Assembly: GCA_022457155.1 (NCBI GenBank)
Contig: JAJGOT010000071.1
Location: forward strand, 1,534,501 to 1,598,500
Source: Cladopsammia gracilis
Taxonomy: Eukaryota; Cnidaria; Anthozoa; Scleractinia; Dendrophylliidae
Length of the DNA: 64,000 nucleotides
Direction: 5' to 3'
Part shown: piece by piece, positions 42,107 through 52,939 of the stretch
Layout of the letters: each line of letters opens with the position of its first letter
Numbering within the stretch: the first letter of the stretch is position 1
The notes under the pieces: model-generated
Databases searched by the model: none
What the model was told of the DNA's origin: nothing
The model's input: only the letters and a program-made list of their open reading frames with translations
Translations under genes and position numbers: made by a program

Positions 42107-44206
42107 GCTTGGGAAACCTAGAGCTCAATATAAAAAATTATCCAGTAAATTCTACTCGTCCTGTTGGACAAGTGCTTTTGGAATTGGACTCGTCCGAGAT
42201 TAAAATGTACTCGTCTCAGACGGGTGCATGAGTGGAAGTTTTTTCCCCTGGTTGTTTTCTTAACATTACTGGTTAATAACAATGGCATAACCTGTAAAAA
42301 TACCTTAATTTTAGCTCAAAGCACTTTAACTCAAAAACGAAGCTCAGTGGCCTCCAAGAATGGTTGTTATGGTAACCAGTAATAACTACAACTTGTTTGA
42401 TACTATTATTGTAGCAGCCACTGATAAAGATTTGTAGTTCTGACCCATTTTGGTGTAAGAGCTGGAAACTTCAAGATACTGCTACCAGGCACCTTAAGGC
42501 TCATGCTCACTCACTTGGCTTTTTGATTGCTTTTGTTGTTTGGGAAGTAGCTCAACACACAGTCACAAAGCCATGTGGGTGAAAATGGGCCTTTCAATAG
42601 CATTGGAAGAACTCAGCTAATGAGAGGTAATAGGTAACCTTTGAACAATGACATTTTTTAAACAGTGACAATAACAACAAAAATTGTACACATAAACTTG
42701 GATTTTGAATACAATGCAAGGAGCACTGCCCAGTAAAAATAACCTTGCACTGTGCAGTTAAGTGTACTGTTATTATGATGATATAATAACAAGTCATTAT
42801 CCTTTAGTCTGATTTTTCAGTGTCTCCTGCCACTGCCAAAGACTAATGGCCGAGTATTATACAACAGTCAATAAACACAACAATAAGAAAAAAATTTAAT
42901 CAGTTGGAGTTCTATTTTCCTTTGTTTTAAATTATGACAATGAATGAAACAAAGGAAAATTACAATAAAAATGCATAATTTTGTAACATTTTAAACAAAG
43001 GAAAAAAATTAATGAAAGTACAAATGTGTCCACCAAAAAGACAATTTGTTGGAGTGATTTTAACTGTGAATGTCTCCCACAATTAGTGATAAATAGTCAA
43101 AACTAAATAAAAGAAAACAATGACATAAGTGTTATAGTATCCAATTGCTTAGTAACTATTTCACAGTTAAACTAAATCCACTCTACAGTTCAATTTCGAT
43201 ATTTAGTACAATGCATCAAGATCATGCACGGAAACCAACACAGGTCACAAGTGAACTGCGTGCCTGTATACAATGTTTGATTCACTGTTATAAAAATCAG
43301 TGTTAACTCCTTGACCTACATAACACCAAAGTAATTATTCTTGAAAGCTAGGTCATACAGTTCGAACAGTTCATTATCTGATGGGAGAGGGAGAACTGCA
43401 TTACCTGTTGGCAAATCCAATGTGTTTGAACAGGTATGAGAAGTTGGCGTGAAATGCCAAATGTTATTTTCTTTTGAGGTGGTTCTTCTGATTCCCCATT
43501 TCCCTGATGAAAAAGGAAATTATTATGTGGTAGCTGAAACAATATCCATGTATGTAGACAGTACATAAAGATAAATCAGAAAGTAGCAATGGGAAAAAGC
43601 TGCATCATAACTTCCACATGAAGAATACAGATTATGTTTGAAGCTGACAAGTCTTCCCAAGAGTCAGTAATTGTGAATTCTATTGTATAAACCAAATAAT
43701 CACACGCTTGCTAAGCTTAAGTCATATCATTAGCAATAGATTGGAAAAAGGTGAAAACTATTGTTACTATGAAACATGCAATGTCCATCATTAGAAAGTC
43801 ACACACATGTTCTGTATGCATAATAATCATCACCACAGCTGTTTTGCACATTTTACCTGACCTATTTGTTATCCAATATTAAAAATGATATTGGAATTTG
43901 CTTCTTTTATGGCTCAACTTTTAAATATGTGACCCTCCATATGACTTTGATGCTAAAGTTGATAGCACACTCACAACACGCTTCCACTAAAACAAAGGAA
44001 ATCAGTTTTAGCACGCTTAAAGTGTCCAAGAGAAACACTTCATTAGCAAAATCTTTTGTTTCATAGAACACACTAAAAACAAGTGTGACCTGTTGAACAA
44101 TGTAGCGTAAGTAGTTGAACAAAAGCTACCGTGCGAGATGATACAACACGCTTAGCGTGCCAGACGACACAATACTCTAAGCGTGCGAGATGACACAACA
44201 AACATT
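42107..44206. other. Gene-free stretch with two foldbacks
   Basis: No coding sequence is supported. One inverted pair is TTACTGGTTAATAACAATGG (42263-42282) with the GGTTGTTATGGTAACCAGTAA region (42362-42385). A second is TTTTCCTTTGTTTTAAATTA (about 42912) with TTTTAAACAAAGGAAAAAA (about 42990-43008). Either could be a small foldback element. Confidence 0.45.
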
Positions 44207-44490
44207 AAACGATAACGAATGTTGTTTATAGTGGACGAGCACTTGGCTATCAAGCTATTTCACAGGCAAGCCACTTCAAATACAGAAACAAATATTGCAA
44301 ATAGAACATAACATTTTTAAAAATCCCAACTGGCAGGAGGCAAACCAGTTGGCTATTTTACAAGCGTGGCTGAGGAGTAGGACTCGGGTTTGCCGTGAAA
44401 CAACTCCAGCAAGTGGTCAGAGTGGGACTTGAACCCGGGACCTCCGGATTCCAAGTCTGACGCCCTAACCACTCGACCACGCTGCCTCCC
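44207..44490 (-). mobile_element. tRNA-derived SINE
   Basis: The minus strand begins GGGAGGCAGCGTGGTCGAGT (ending 44490) with an RNA polymerase III A box (GTGGTCGAGTGG) and, about 35 bases further, a B box GGGTTCAAGTCCC (44422-44436). The tRNA-like head continues into an unrelated body with GCCAACTGGTTTGCCTCC and GTCCACTATAAACAACATT near the 3' end. The anticodon arm is degenerate, so it is not a functional tRNA. I recall very similar SINEs from stony corals. Confidence 0.8.
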
Positions 44491-47400
44491 TAACGTTTTT
44501 GTCCAAAAAAATCGCTGAATAGTGTATGAAGCCACAAACTCATCAGCGGCGATGTTGGAGTATTAAATGACGTTATTCCAACATCAACTAAATCATTACA
44601 CAACTCTTGTCACTCTTCACTAATGCTTTCTCGTTTTAAAAAGTTTACTCCTGGCTGGTATAATGGAAGCCAAGGTCTGCCCAGTGGTAGGGCATTCATC
44701 AATTTACACATCAGCGAATTTTGGCCAACACAATATGGTCAATGTGGTGTCGTGTCACTTCAAGTGATACAACTTTTTTTCCGTCGTTGTTGTGACTTGC
44801 CCTACAGTATTTGCGCATGGCCAAGCCTCTCACTTCAGACTTCCGGTTACTTTTCACTCACTGCAAAGAAAATCTCATTTACTTCTGACACGGTGTAAAT
44901 GACGTTATTGAAATTGGTTGAAATTATCTGCTAGAGAATGCTGTTCTGTTTGGATAGGAAAATGGACAGGGAAAGATATGCTCGCAACTCCGCATCCTGC
45001 CATGGTCAAAATATTGGCATCACTTATGAAGTTGCAGTTTTTTCACGCATATTCGTATTTTGGAGGTGCACCTGAGGGTCCAATGAGGGAGAGGGGAGGT
45101 GATGGAACTATATCAAAAAAAGCGTAGGAAAAAGTGTCAAGAGTCCAATTTTCAGACAAGTATGTGAGTAAAACACTTTGGATGTAGGAACCATAAGGCA
45201 CCCAAACTGTTCTCTTTTTTTTCAGACATGAAATGTCTGCACTCTGTTCTGATAAATAAAACATTACGGGATTAAAGTTGCTTTGCAATTAAATTTGTTT
45301 TGTTCCCAAGGGCTGTTGCCTGAATTGTAGGCATTTGCCTGAAAATTTGAGATTTATCGAAGTTTGGGGGGTCTGCTGCCCTCCCGGCTCGTACCCCTAT
45401 GCTGACGAGCTGATAGGATAAAATTCCCAAATCGTACTGTGTACATTTTAAATCATATCACTTGCCTTTTTGCTTGTCCTCACTTGAAGTGCTTTGAACG
45501 TCTGACTCTTTGGGGCCTTTAGTGACCTTCCCCTTTGTTGTACCACTTTGTTCTTCATTCAGGGCATGTGGAATAGCCCTTTTGCATGATAAATGAAAAC
45601 AAAGTTCCTTAGTTTGCTTTAGTTTCACGTTATGCTAATACTAACACATCGAAGGGACAGAACTTTGTGTAAGGAAGGGCCCTGGAGAGAAAATGTATCA
45701 GAAACTTGTAGAAAAATTTCGGGCTTGTGGGCATTATATTTTGGAAAAATAAGCCCCTCCCTTAGATCCGCCACTGCATATAATTATAATTATAATTCAG
45801 CACATTGATACACTGCCCAAATATGGTCAAAACGTTATCGATATACGCTATGTCTACAAAAATGAAGGACCAGCCTCGATATTTTTTCTTCAAACTGTGC
45901 TTTGTTATCAATGTGTTGAATTATTAAACTATTATAGTGCTCAAGCTTGAGTGATATCGCCTGATTTTAGCTAAGATTTTTTGGCTAAGAATTAGGCGAT
46001 ATCACGCGAGCTTTTGCGCTATAATAGTTAAATGTATGACCTGTATTTAGGATCAGTTGGTATAGACAAATCAATGTATTTTATTACCTTTATTCTCTTT
46101 GCTGAAGTAAAGGATTAAAACATCCATTTCCTCAAAGAGCAAAGATCGACTACAAAAACTTTACCATACCTGCTGCTGGAAACTAATTCTGAGACTGACC
46201 AATTAACTTAAAGATTGATTGCTGGATTGATTTATTGGGAGTTGGGAACGAGCGAAAAAGAGAAACAAATGTTAAACTGCAAGGGGTTATTAAAAAAAAC
46301 ATGAGACAGCAATACAAAATGTTTATTTTGGTTTCCACGCTTTATTTGATAATTCTTCCATCTAAATGTTTTTATCAAGATGCTCTTCTTAAAAAGACTA
46401 CCAAAAGACAACATCAAAGACCATTAAAACCTGCATTGTAAATGTCGTGCAGAAAACAGGTGTCGAACATAAAATATTATTCAGAATTTTGTTTCACATT
46501 TTGGTTCACAATTAGTCGCAGTGTTAATATCTAAACAGTAAAACTTCAGTAATTTTTCGAAGTTGGCTGTGAATACCATATTTAAGACATAAAATCGCAC
46601 ATAAAACAAAATTGCCAAAGCATTTTATTTTTTTGTGTAAGAATATGAACTATAACGTTTGTTTTAGTGCAATTATTTTATCAGCTTAGTGTTGAAAAAA
46701 TCATTTGTTTCTCAAAAACTGCTAATTTTAAGCCTAGACACACATTAAATTAGCGCAGGTCGGTTCATAATCTTCTTTAACCAAAATTAAAATGACATGG
46801 AACATTTTTTCTCTTAACGATAATCAGTTTGTAATGAAAGTTGCTGTTTTTAAGATTACTTACTGTTGAGATGTTCTGGAGGTGTGCAATAGACACCTCA
46901 AAATTGCTAAAATCTCAACTTTTTAGGTATAAATGACCGCCCTTCCGATGTTTGCTGATTTTGGAAAACCTCTTACCATTACACAACAATTAATGCAACC
47001 AGTTTTTTTCAGTAAATGGAAAACGCCCAAGTCAAAAATTGCAACTTACCTTGCAAGTCACATACATGTAGCTTGCCACCAAACTTATCGAACCTCCAGT
47101 GGGCGAAAGCTAATGCATTTAGTCTGAAATTTTCCTGGCCTTCAACGATCTCTATTTAGTTGTTCATGAATTTCTGCCAGGTGCCCTTAATTTCGGGTTC
47201 AATGGCTGCACATGATGGAAACTGTCCCCTCATCTTTGGAAATACAGATGGTAATACCCTAAGGAAAATTTTACAATACATTATGGATGATAGGGTGGGT
47301 GCTGCAACTGCATGTGTCCTTTGTATACAAGTTGGAATTGATTCTTACTTGAAAGACCAAAGATATGAGTGTCAATGGCAGGATCAAATACTCCGAGGTG

Positions 47401-47716
47401 AATTGGCTGAGAAGGACGAGTAGCAGTACGCGAAATGCCAGACAATACACCTTCACGCATTTGACTTGCCAAAGAACTCTTTCTTACACAATCCACTTTC
47501 TACATCAGATTGTTGACCACTCTCAAGGGCTTGGATACGTCTCAGTAGATTGGCATCCTGATAAATCGAGGGGAAGATAACAAAAACGCGTAAAGAAACG
47601 CGAAAAACAAGCTCCCATGTGAAAAATAAACATAATCAAAACAAATACAAAAGCGGCAGATGAACAAAAGCCGGAAAATAAAAAGCACAAAACAAAATAA
47701 AAGGAGCAACCCCATA
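44491..47716. other. Mostly gene-free stretch
   Basis: No firm gene. A Ser/Lys-rich open stretch on the minus strand at about 45460-45590 (ALNEEQSGTTKGKVTKGPKE) might be a short exon. At 45240-45420 there is TE-like text ending in GGCTCGTACCCCTATG. The frame at 47160-47423 shows nothing recognisable. Confidence 0.4.
45924..46031. repeat. ~107 bp foldback (near-perfect hairpin)
   Basis: The left half AACTATTATAGTGCTCAAGC, GTGATATCGCCT is mirrored by AGGCGATATCAC and GCGCTATAATAGTT ending at 46030. The loop is only ~12 bases, so nearly the whole sequence is stem. It looks like a tiny foldback MITE; the flanking TTA/TAA gives no clear duplication. Confidence 0.75.
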
Positions 47717-48260
47717 AAACAAACACCATGAGGCAAAATAAAGCCAATTAGCTCATGGGAGAGCAATACCTTTTGGGCTCTGCTCAGATACACAAAAAAC
47801 GCGTATACCACAAAAACAAACACCATGAGACAAAATACAGCCAATTAGCTCATGGGAGAGCATGAAACCTTTTGGGTTTTGCTCAGACAAACAAAAGGGC
47901 ATAGGCCAAAGACAAACACCATGAGACAAAATAAGGCCAATTAGCTCATGGGAGAGCAATAAGCCTTTTTGGGTTTGCTCAAATACACCAAAAAAGGCAT
48001 ATGCCACAAAACAAACACCATGAGACAAATAAAGTCAATTAGCTCATGGGAGAGCATGAAACCCTTTGGGTTTTGCTCGAACAAACAATAGGGCGTACGC
48101 CAAAAACAAACACCATGAGACAAAATAAGGCCAATTAGCTCATGGGGGAGCATGAAACCTTTTGGGTTTTGCTCAAACAAACAAAAGGGCGTACAACAAA
48201 AAACAAACACCATGAGACAAAATATAGCCAATTAGCTCATGGGAGAGCAATAAGCCTTTT
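47717..48260. repeat. 96-bp tandem repeat, block 1 (6 copies)
   Basis: GCCAATTAGCTCATGGG recurs at 47743, 47840, 47936, 48034, 48130 and 48227, spacing 96-98 bp. Each unit also has AAACACCATGAGACAAAATA and CCTTTTGGGTTTTGCTCAAA. Because 96 is divisible by 3, the minus strand stays open over single units and reads LSHELIGLILSHGVC and LSEQNPKGFM repeatedly, but units of 97-98 bp shift frame, so translation is probably incidental. Confidence 0.9.
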
Positions 48261-48583
48261 AACGAGACAAAACGTGAAACTAGGGTACCGAGAAGGGATG
48301 AAGCAACGAGGAAAGCAATAAAATAACCTCGAGATTATCCGCATTAACTGCATTCTCCACCACAGGGGGAGGAGCCACTGGAGGTTCAGCAACTGGATTC
48401 TGTGGAATTATCGCGGCAGCGACAGGGTTTTCCGGAGCATGTGGAACCTGTTCAGGAACTTGAGCCATGAGTCGGAGCAGAAAAACGGCGAAGAGAACTC
48501 TAGACAATTTTTGTGAAACTGGCAACATCCTAATTTACTCACTCTCTTTTATAGGTGCTTGGGTGAGACCACTGAGAATAGAC
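48261..48583 (-). promoter_or_regulatory. Promoter plus first exon module, copy 1
   Basis: Copy 1 of a ~310 bp segment repeated at 49262-49569 at about 95 percent identity. On the minus strand it has a TATA box (CTATAAAAG, 48546-48554), then an ATG at 48468 about 80 bp downstream, giving MAQVPEQVPHAPENPVAAAI and a Pro/Val/Ala-rich peptide. The frame reaches CTCGAG followed by GTTATT, a possible weakened donor at 48327. It is wedged between two blocks of 96-bp repeats. The protein is not recognised. Confidence 0.55.
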
Positions 48584-48900
48584 TTTGCTCAGACAAACAA
48601 AAGGGCGTAGGCCAAAGACAAACACCATGAGACAAAATAAGGCCAATTAGCTCATGGGGGAGCATGAAACCTTTTGGGTTTTGCTCAAACAGACAAGGGC
48701 GTACGCCAAAAAACAAACACCATGAGACAAAATATGGCCAATATGGGAGAGCATGAAAACCTTTTGGGTTTTGCTCAAACAAACAAAAATGTACGCAAAC
48801 AAAACACCATGAGACGAAATATAGCCAATTAGCTCATGGGAGAGCATAAAACCTTTGGGTTTTGCTCAAACGAACAAAAGGGGCGTACGCAACAAAGAAC
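48584..48900. repeat. 96-bp tandem repeat, block 2 (3 copies)
   Basis: The same unit as block 1 recurs at 48642, 48737 and 48823, with spacing of 95 and 86 bp and more decay toward the right. It is separated from block 1 by the promoter/exon module. Confidence 0.85.
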
Positions 48901-49261
48901 AAACCATAAGATAAAATAAAAAGAGATACGCTCATGGCCAAAGCAAAAATGTTATGGATTTTGCTAACACGAAATAAATGGGTGGGCTGAAGCAGACACA
49001 CACAAACCTAGAGATAATATAAAGCCCATAAAAAACTGATAAAGAGAGCGAAAAATGTGAGGGATTCACTGCCAACAAACTAACAAACATGAAAACCTAG
49101 AACGCCACGAGGCAAAAAAGGAAAATAATATACGAAACGCGCAAATGGCAAGCAAAAGCAGAAAACACTAATGTGGCTACCTTAAAATGTACCGGAGAGC
49201 AAGTACAAAAAGGGCGCAACGTGGAAACTAGCGAAGGGAAACGAACGGGAAGCGAAGCGAT

Positions 49262-49569
49262 AACTAGACAAAACGTGAAACTAGGGTACCAAGAAGGGAT
49301 GAAGCAACGAGGAAAGCAATAAAAGTACCTCGAGATTATCCGCATTAACTGCATTCTCTGCCACAGGGGGAGGAGCCACTGGAGGTTCAGCAACTGGATT
49401 CTGTCGAATTATCGCGTCAGCGACAGGGTTTTCCGGAGCATGTGGAACCTGTTCAGGAACTTGAGCCATGAGTCGGCGAAGAGAACTCTAGACAATTTTT
49501 GTCAAACTGGCAACATGCTAATTTACTCACTCTCTTTTATAGGCACTTGGGTGAGACCGCTGAGAATAC
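49262..49569 (-). promoter_or_regulatory. Promoter plus first exon module, copy 2
   Basis: Copy 2 has the same TATA box (CTATAAAAG on the minus strand, 49534-49542). ATG at 49469 gives MAQVPEQVPHAPENPVADAI. The exon ends CTCGAG followed by GTACTT (donor at 49328). Here the longer upstream Met seen in copy 1 is absent, supporting the MAQ start in both. A short deletion removes about 17 bp just upstream of the ATG relative to copy 1. It may be the original 5' end, since unique sequence lies to its right. Confidence 0.55.
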
Positions 49570-49639
49570 ACTTCAAATTCTGTACACACTTTGCATCGTA
49601 ATATAGTGCAATACATTTTTACATCTTGGACATGAAAAT

Positions 49640-50335
49640 CATAGTGTAGCCATAAGTTGGCCTCGTGGATGACAGGTCATCTTTCCACTTTTCAACTGTT
49701 GCGCACTGCTGCTTGGGTGCGATGACATGGATTCATCAGTGTTTTCAGCTTTCATTCCACTCTGACTGTTCGGTTTCTCTTTTCTCTTCATTTGAGAAAC
49801 GTGGTTCTTTGGAGGTTCTGTTCTTAACATTGTCTGAGTCATCACAGCTCTGGGCATTAATAATTCCGTTTGACTTTCTCTTTTTTCATTGGAAACACGG
49901 CTTCTCCTTGGCAATGGGTGAAACAAAACATTGTTTATTGCTTTCCTCCTGTTTGGTGCCTGCCCTTGAAAAGACACTTATCTTCTCACTCTTCTCTGAG
50001 GGTGTGCAACTTCCACTCGGATCTGCATTGGCTTTATCATGAAGCAATGGAACAAAATGGTTGGGTTCAAACCAACTTCCAGTTTGTGAATCTAGGTTTC
50101 CAGAATGCGACCAAAGAATGTAGAATGGACTTTTCCTGACCACTCAACAACCTTGCACGCTATGCGGGCCTCTCCTTTCATTGCTATTGATCGATACTTT
50201 GAGTTGTCCCAGTTCTTCATTCCAGTACTAGTTAAAACGAGTGTGAAGATGAGAAAACCAGATCTTTTCTTGATTTCAATGCTCTTAGCAGTGGATGATT
50301 GGCATAATATGCACTGTTTTGAAAGAGTTCTGTAA
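49640..50335 (-). CDS. Unrecognised coding-like exons, minus strand
   Basis: After the acceptor TGACTGTTACAG at about 50330, one frame reads IEIKKRSGFLIFTLVLTSTG, then WDNSKYRSIAMKGEARIACK and VVEWSGKVHSTFFGRI to a stop near 50097. A second frame below it reads SGSCTPSEKSEKISVFSRAG and is Lys/Ser-rich. Composition favours coding, but the frame changes and I recognise no domain. Confidence 0.3.
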
Positions 50336-52029
50336 CAGTCATTAAACAGAGATTCATCTCAACACAAAGCAATATTTGCTAAGCCAGCTAAGGTAAATTT
50401 TAATTCATCTTTAGTATACACGATAAAAAATTGTCCCAGATTGCAGCCCTGTTTGTTTGCTCAGCCTTGATTGTTGTTGATGAACATTCCTTACATGTTT
50501 AGGTACTTTCACCGGTAGGAACTACTTGGCATTTGCGTCTTCAACTTTGTAGCTTCATCCAAGTTTTTTTCTTCTTCATTTGTTTCTTCGCATACCTTGA
50601 CACCTCTAGGCACTTGGAACAAACTCATCTCCACCGAGGCTCAGAGCCATTTTTTTTTATATTAGCTTCGCCTATTACATGATACAAAAAGAAAAAAGGA
50701 TAACAAATACTGTTAGTATATACTGAAACAAAGAATGATAAATGCTTAATTAGGCAGGGATGCCACAACAGCAGTAAGCCAATTACAGTGGTCCCAGAGC
50801 TTTACAAAAATATGTAAGAAACAGTAAAGCTGCATATGACAAAAAAAAACAAAACAACAAAGACAGACAGATGGTTTTCCAGGACCGTGGGTCCTGTGGG
50901 TCGTAGTTATATTCTAAGGCGTCTACGTAATACTTATACATGAGCTTTCCGTCAACATGTTTCTGCGAGAATAAGGTATATGCTAAATGTTACATAAACT
51001 TGCTGGCCCAGCCATTGTGCGGACATTTTTAGGCTTAAATCCCAACACCTTAAAATCTTCAAGTAATCCAAGGCACAATGTTTGATTACAACAAAGAAGG
51101 TTCTTTGCGAGTTCGACAATTGTACCATCCTTAGGTTTTTGTAGCTTACCCGACTTGATAATCATATCAAAATGGACAAGGGAAACAGGCTGGAATGGTC
51201 CTGTCTGCTGATCTTAGGTGTGTTTTTCTGATGGATATAATAGGAGATAGGAGTACACAGCCAAGAAAACAGAATGGTGGGTTCAGAGCTCTTGAAAGTG
51301 AGACCTAGTACCTCACCAACTAAACTTGTGGCTACAAGTTCTCTGTGCCAACTTTCCAGTTTATCAGTCGCATCATCTTTCTTCTGTTGAAGTTTTCATC
51401 TTAGTTTATCTTTTATAATTTTGGGGTCGACATCGCTACTCCAGCTTCTTGAGCTCGCATTGCCTTCAGCATCGCTGAAATTCAATGTTCTCGTTTTACT
51501 GCCTTGGTTGCTCACAGAAAAATCCAACTCAAAAGAATGCTTCATTTTAGAATCTTTTCCAAAGGTCTCTTTCCATAGTGACAATAAAATACAACAATAT
51601 CACACATGAAAATGTTGAATATATTTTAGCACTTTTATTTCAGTCAGATTTATTAATTTACTTTTCGGAATCTGGTAACCAGTTTACCTTGGTTGTAAAT
51701 TTGAAATCTATAGGTTAAAAGCAACATGTAATAGGGTGCATAACGCTTCACGGAGAGTAACATTTACAGCAGATGGCCTTTAATGTCCTGGGGTTACCTG
51801 GGTCATAGGTTGTTGCTAATGAAGTAAAGTAACACTGAGTGGTAGCAATGGCAAGACACTTTTCTAGCAGCGGTGTCAGATTACATTCCCATGTAGAGGC
51901 TCAAAGGCCACAATCCTCAACCTGATTAAAAAGAAAGATTCAGTGCAGCGGAAACTAATTGGCTAATACATGACATGTAGACAGCGCACTTGTAAACATA
52001 AGATAAAAATAATATATACAAAACTGAGT
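50336..52029. other. Gene-free stretch with scattered weak frames
   Basis: A minus-strand open segment at about 51200-51400 (FQQKKDDATDKLESWHRELV) and one at 51396-51584 may be remnants of one exon, but nothing is recognisable. One arm of a 1.2-kb-apart direct repeat (51661-51707) is here. Confidence 0.35.
51650..51707 (+). repeat. Direct repeat, copy 1 (pair 1.2 kb apart)
   Basis: GGAATCTGGTAACCAGTTTA and the following CCTTGGTTGTAAATTTGAAAT recur at 52884-52936 with two mismatches. The pair brackets the Penelope fragment and a short unknown frame. Confidence 0.75.
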
Positions 52030-52450
52030 TCAGCATTTGTTCCTTCGGTTAATGCCTTCTGGTGATAAACTATTCTCTCTATGAATTACAAAGGCCTCGC
52101 GTGCTTTTCGACAGGAAGCATTGATGGCAGGATGAGTCTTATGTCTGCGGAAGAGTGGCCTGGTAAGTTGAAATGTGTCGGGACCGCTGCTGTGGAGTTG
52201 GTGTGATGTGGGTTGTTTGCCCCTTGTCTGTGTTCTGTGAAGCATTCATGAATCGTGCACTTGGTTTCCCCTATATACTGTTTTATACATTTTTTACATT
52301 CGATCATATATGTGTTGTTGTGGTTTCTTGGTTTTACTGTTTTGATGAGAAGAACTGTTGGCTTTCTTCTCACTCGCCGATAGCACCCTTTTCTTCCACT
52401 TGATGAGAATGGCAGTTCCTTCTGTTTCAGGATGGGCTCTGGTCTGGCTC
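52030..52450 (-). pseudogene. Penelope-like GIY-YIG endonuclease fragment
   Basis: The minus strand reads NNTYMIECKKCIKQYIGETK then CTIHECFTEHRQ and PTHFNLPGHSSADI. After a frameshift near 52135 it continues SCRKAREAFVIHRENSLSPE and GINRRNKC. TYMIECKKC...YIGETK is the diagnostic start of the GIY-YIG domain in Penelope-like retroelements, and G-x-NRR is their usual end. The position where relatives have Arg before the F-x-EHR motif is Glu-Cys here. The reverse transcriptase is missing, so this is a 5'-truncated, frameshifted 3' end. Confidence 0.8.
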
Positions 52451-52456
52451 TGACTC

Positions 52457-52830
52457 CTAAAGTAATTGAAGTTCTTCAGCGTCAGGATTACCGAACGATA
52501 ATTCCAGAGTTCTTCTTGCCTTTTTTGCTGGTGGTTTGCCTGATGCTGATGCTACTGCTAGGTAATCTGTATCTTGGCAGCCATAGTAATCAAATTTTGA
52601 TGGTTTCTTGCAGCTCCTTACACCCCCTTTGTTGCAAATTTTGGCTTCCTCTCGAGATTTTTCATATGGACAAAGTTGGCACACCTTCATGTGGCCTCAA
52701 AGTATACTTCCTTCAAGTCGCCATTCAGTTCATCAACGACACTCCAAAGAGCACGGATAGATCTATTTTCCACCTTAGCCCTGCTCTCTGGCACAATGTA
52801 AGGCCCCCTCGCATCTTCTAATAGAAACTG
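52457..52830 (-). pseudogene. Unknown coding fragment with C-x2-C motif
   Basis: It reads YIVPESRAKVENRSIRALWS then VVDELNGDLKEVYFEA, frame change near 52687, then KVCQLCPYEKSREEAKICNK and SCKKPSKFDYYGC. Cysteine pairs suggest a zinc-binding segment. The protein family is not recognised. It directly precedes the Penelope fragment on the same strand, but need not belong to it. Confidence 0.4.
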
Positions 52831-52883
52831 TACTGCATAAAAAACTGCCATAATTCTTAGTATTACTTAAAACAATGGAAATT

Positions 52884-52936
52884 TATTCACTTTTTGGAAT
52901 CTGGTAACCAGTTTACCTTGGTTGCAAATTTGAAAT
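52884..52936 (+). repeat. Direct repeat, copy 2
   Basis: Partner of 51650-51707. Confidence 0.75.
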
Positions 52937-52939
52937 GGA

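Noticed and set aside
44353..44535. Functional tRNA gene
   Set aside because: Good A and B boxes but the anticodon arm does not pair properly and a SINE body follows; it is a SINE.
48549..48847. Minus-strand frames with repeating LSHELIG... peptides
   Set aside because: They result from a 96-bp tandem repeat whose unit length happens to be divisible by three; frame is lost at 97-98 bp units.
47717..48900. CRISPR-like array
   Set aside because: Units are contiguous, diverged and without spacers, and the DNA is eukaryotic; this is a minisatellite.
48261..49569. The pair of ~310 bp repeats as LTRs of a retrovirus-like element
   Set aside because: No primer-binding site, no coding region between them and no target-site duplication; the interval holds only 96-bp repeats, so a segmental duplication fits better.
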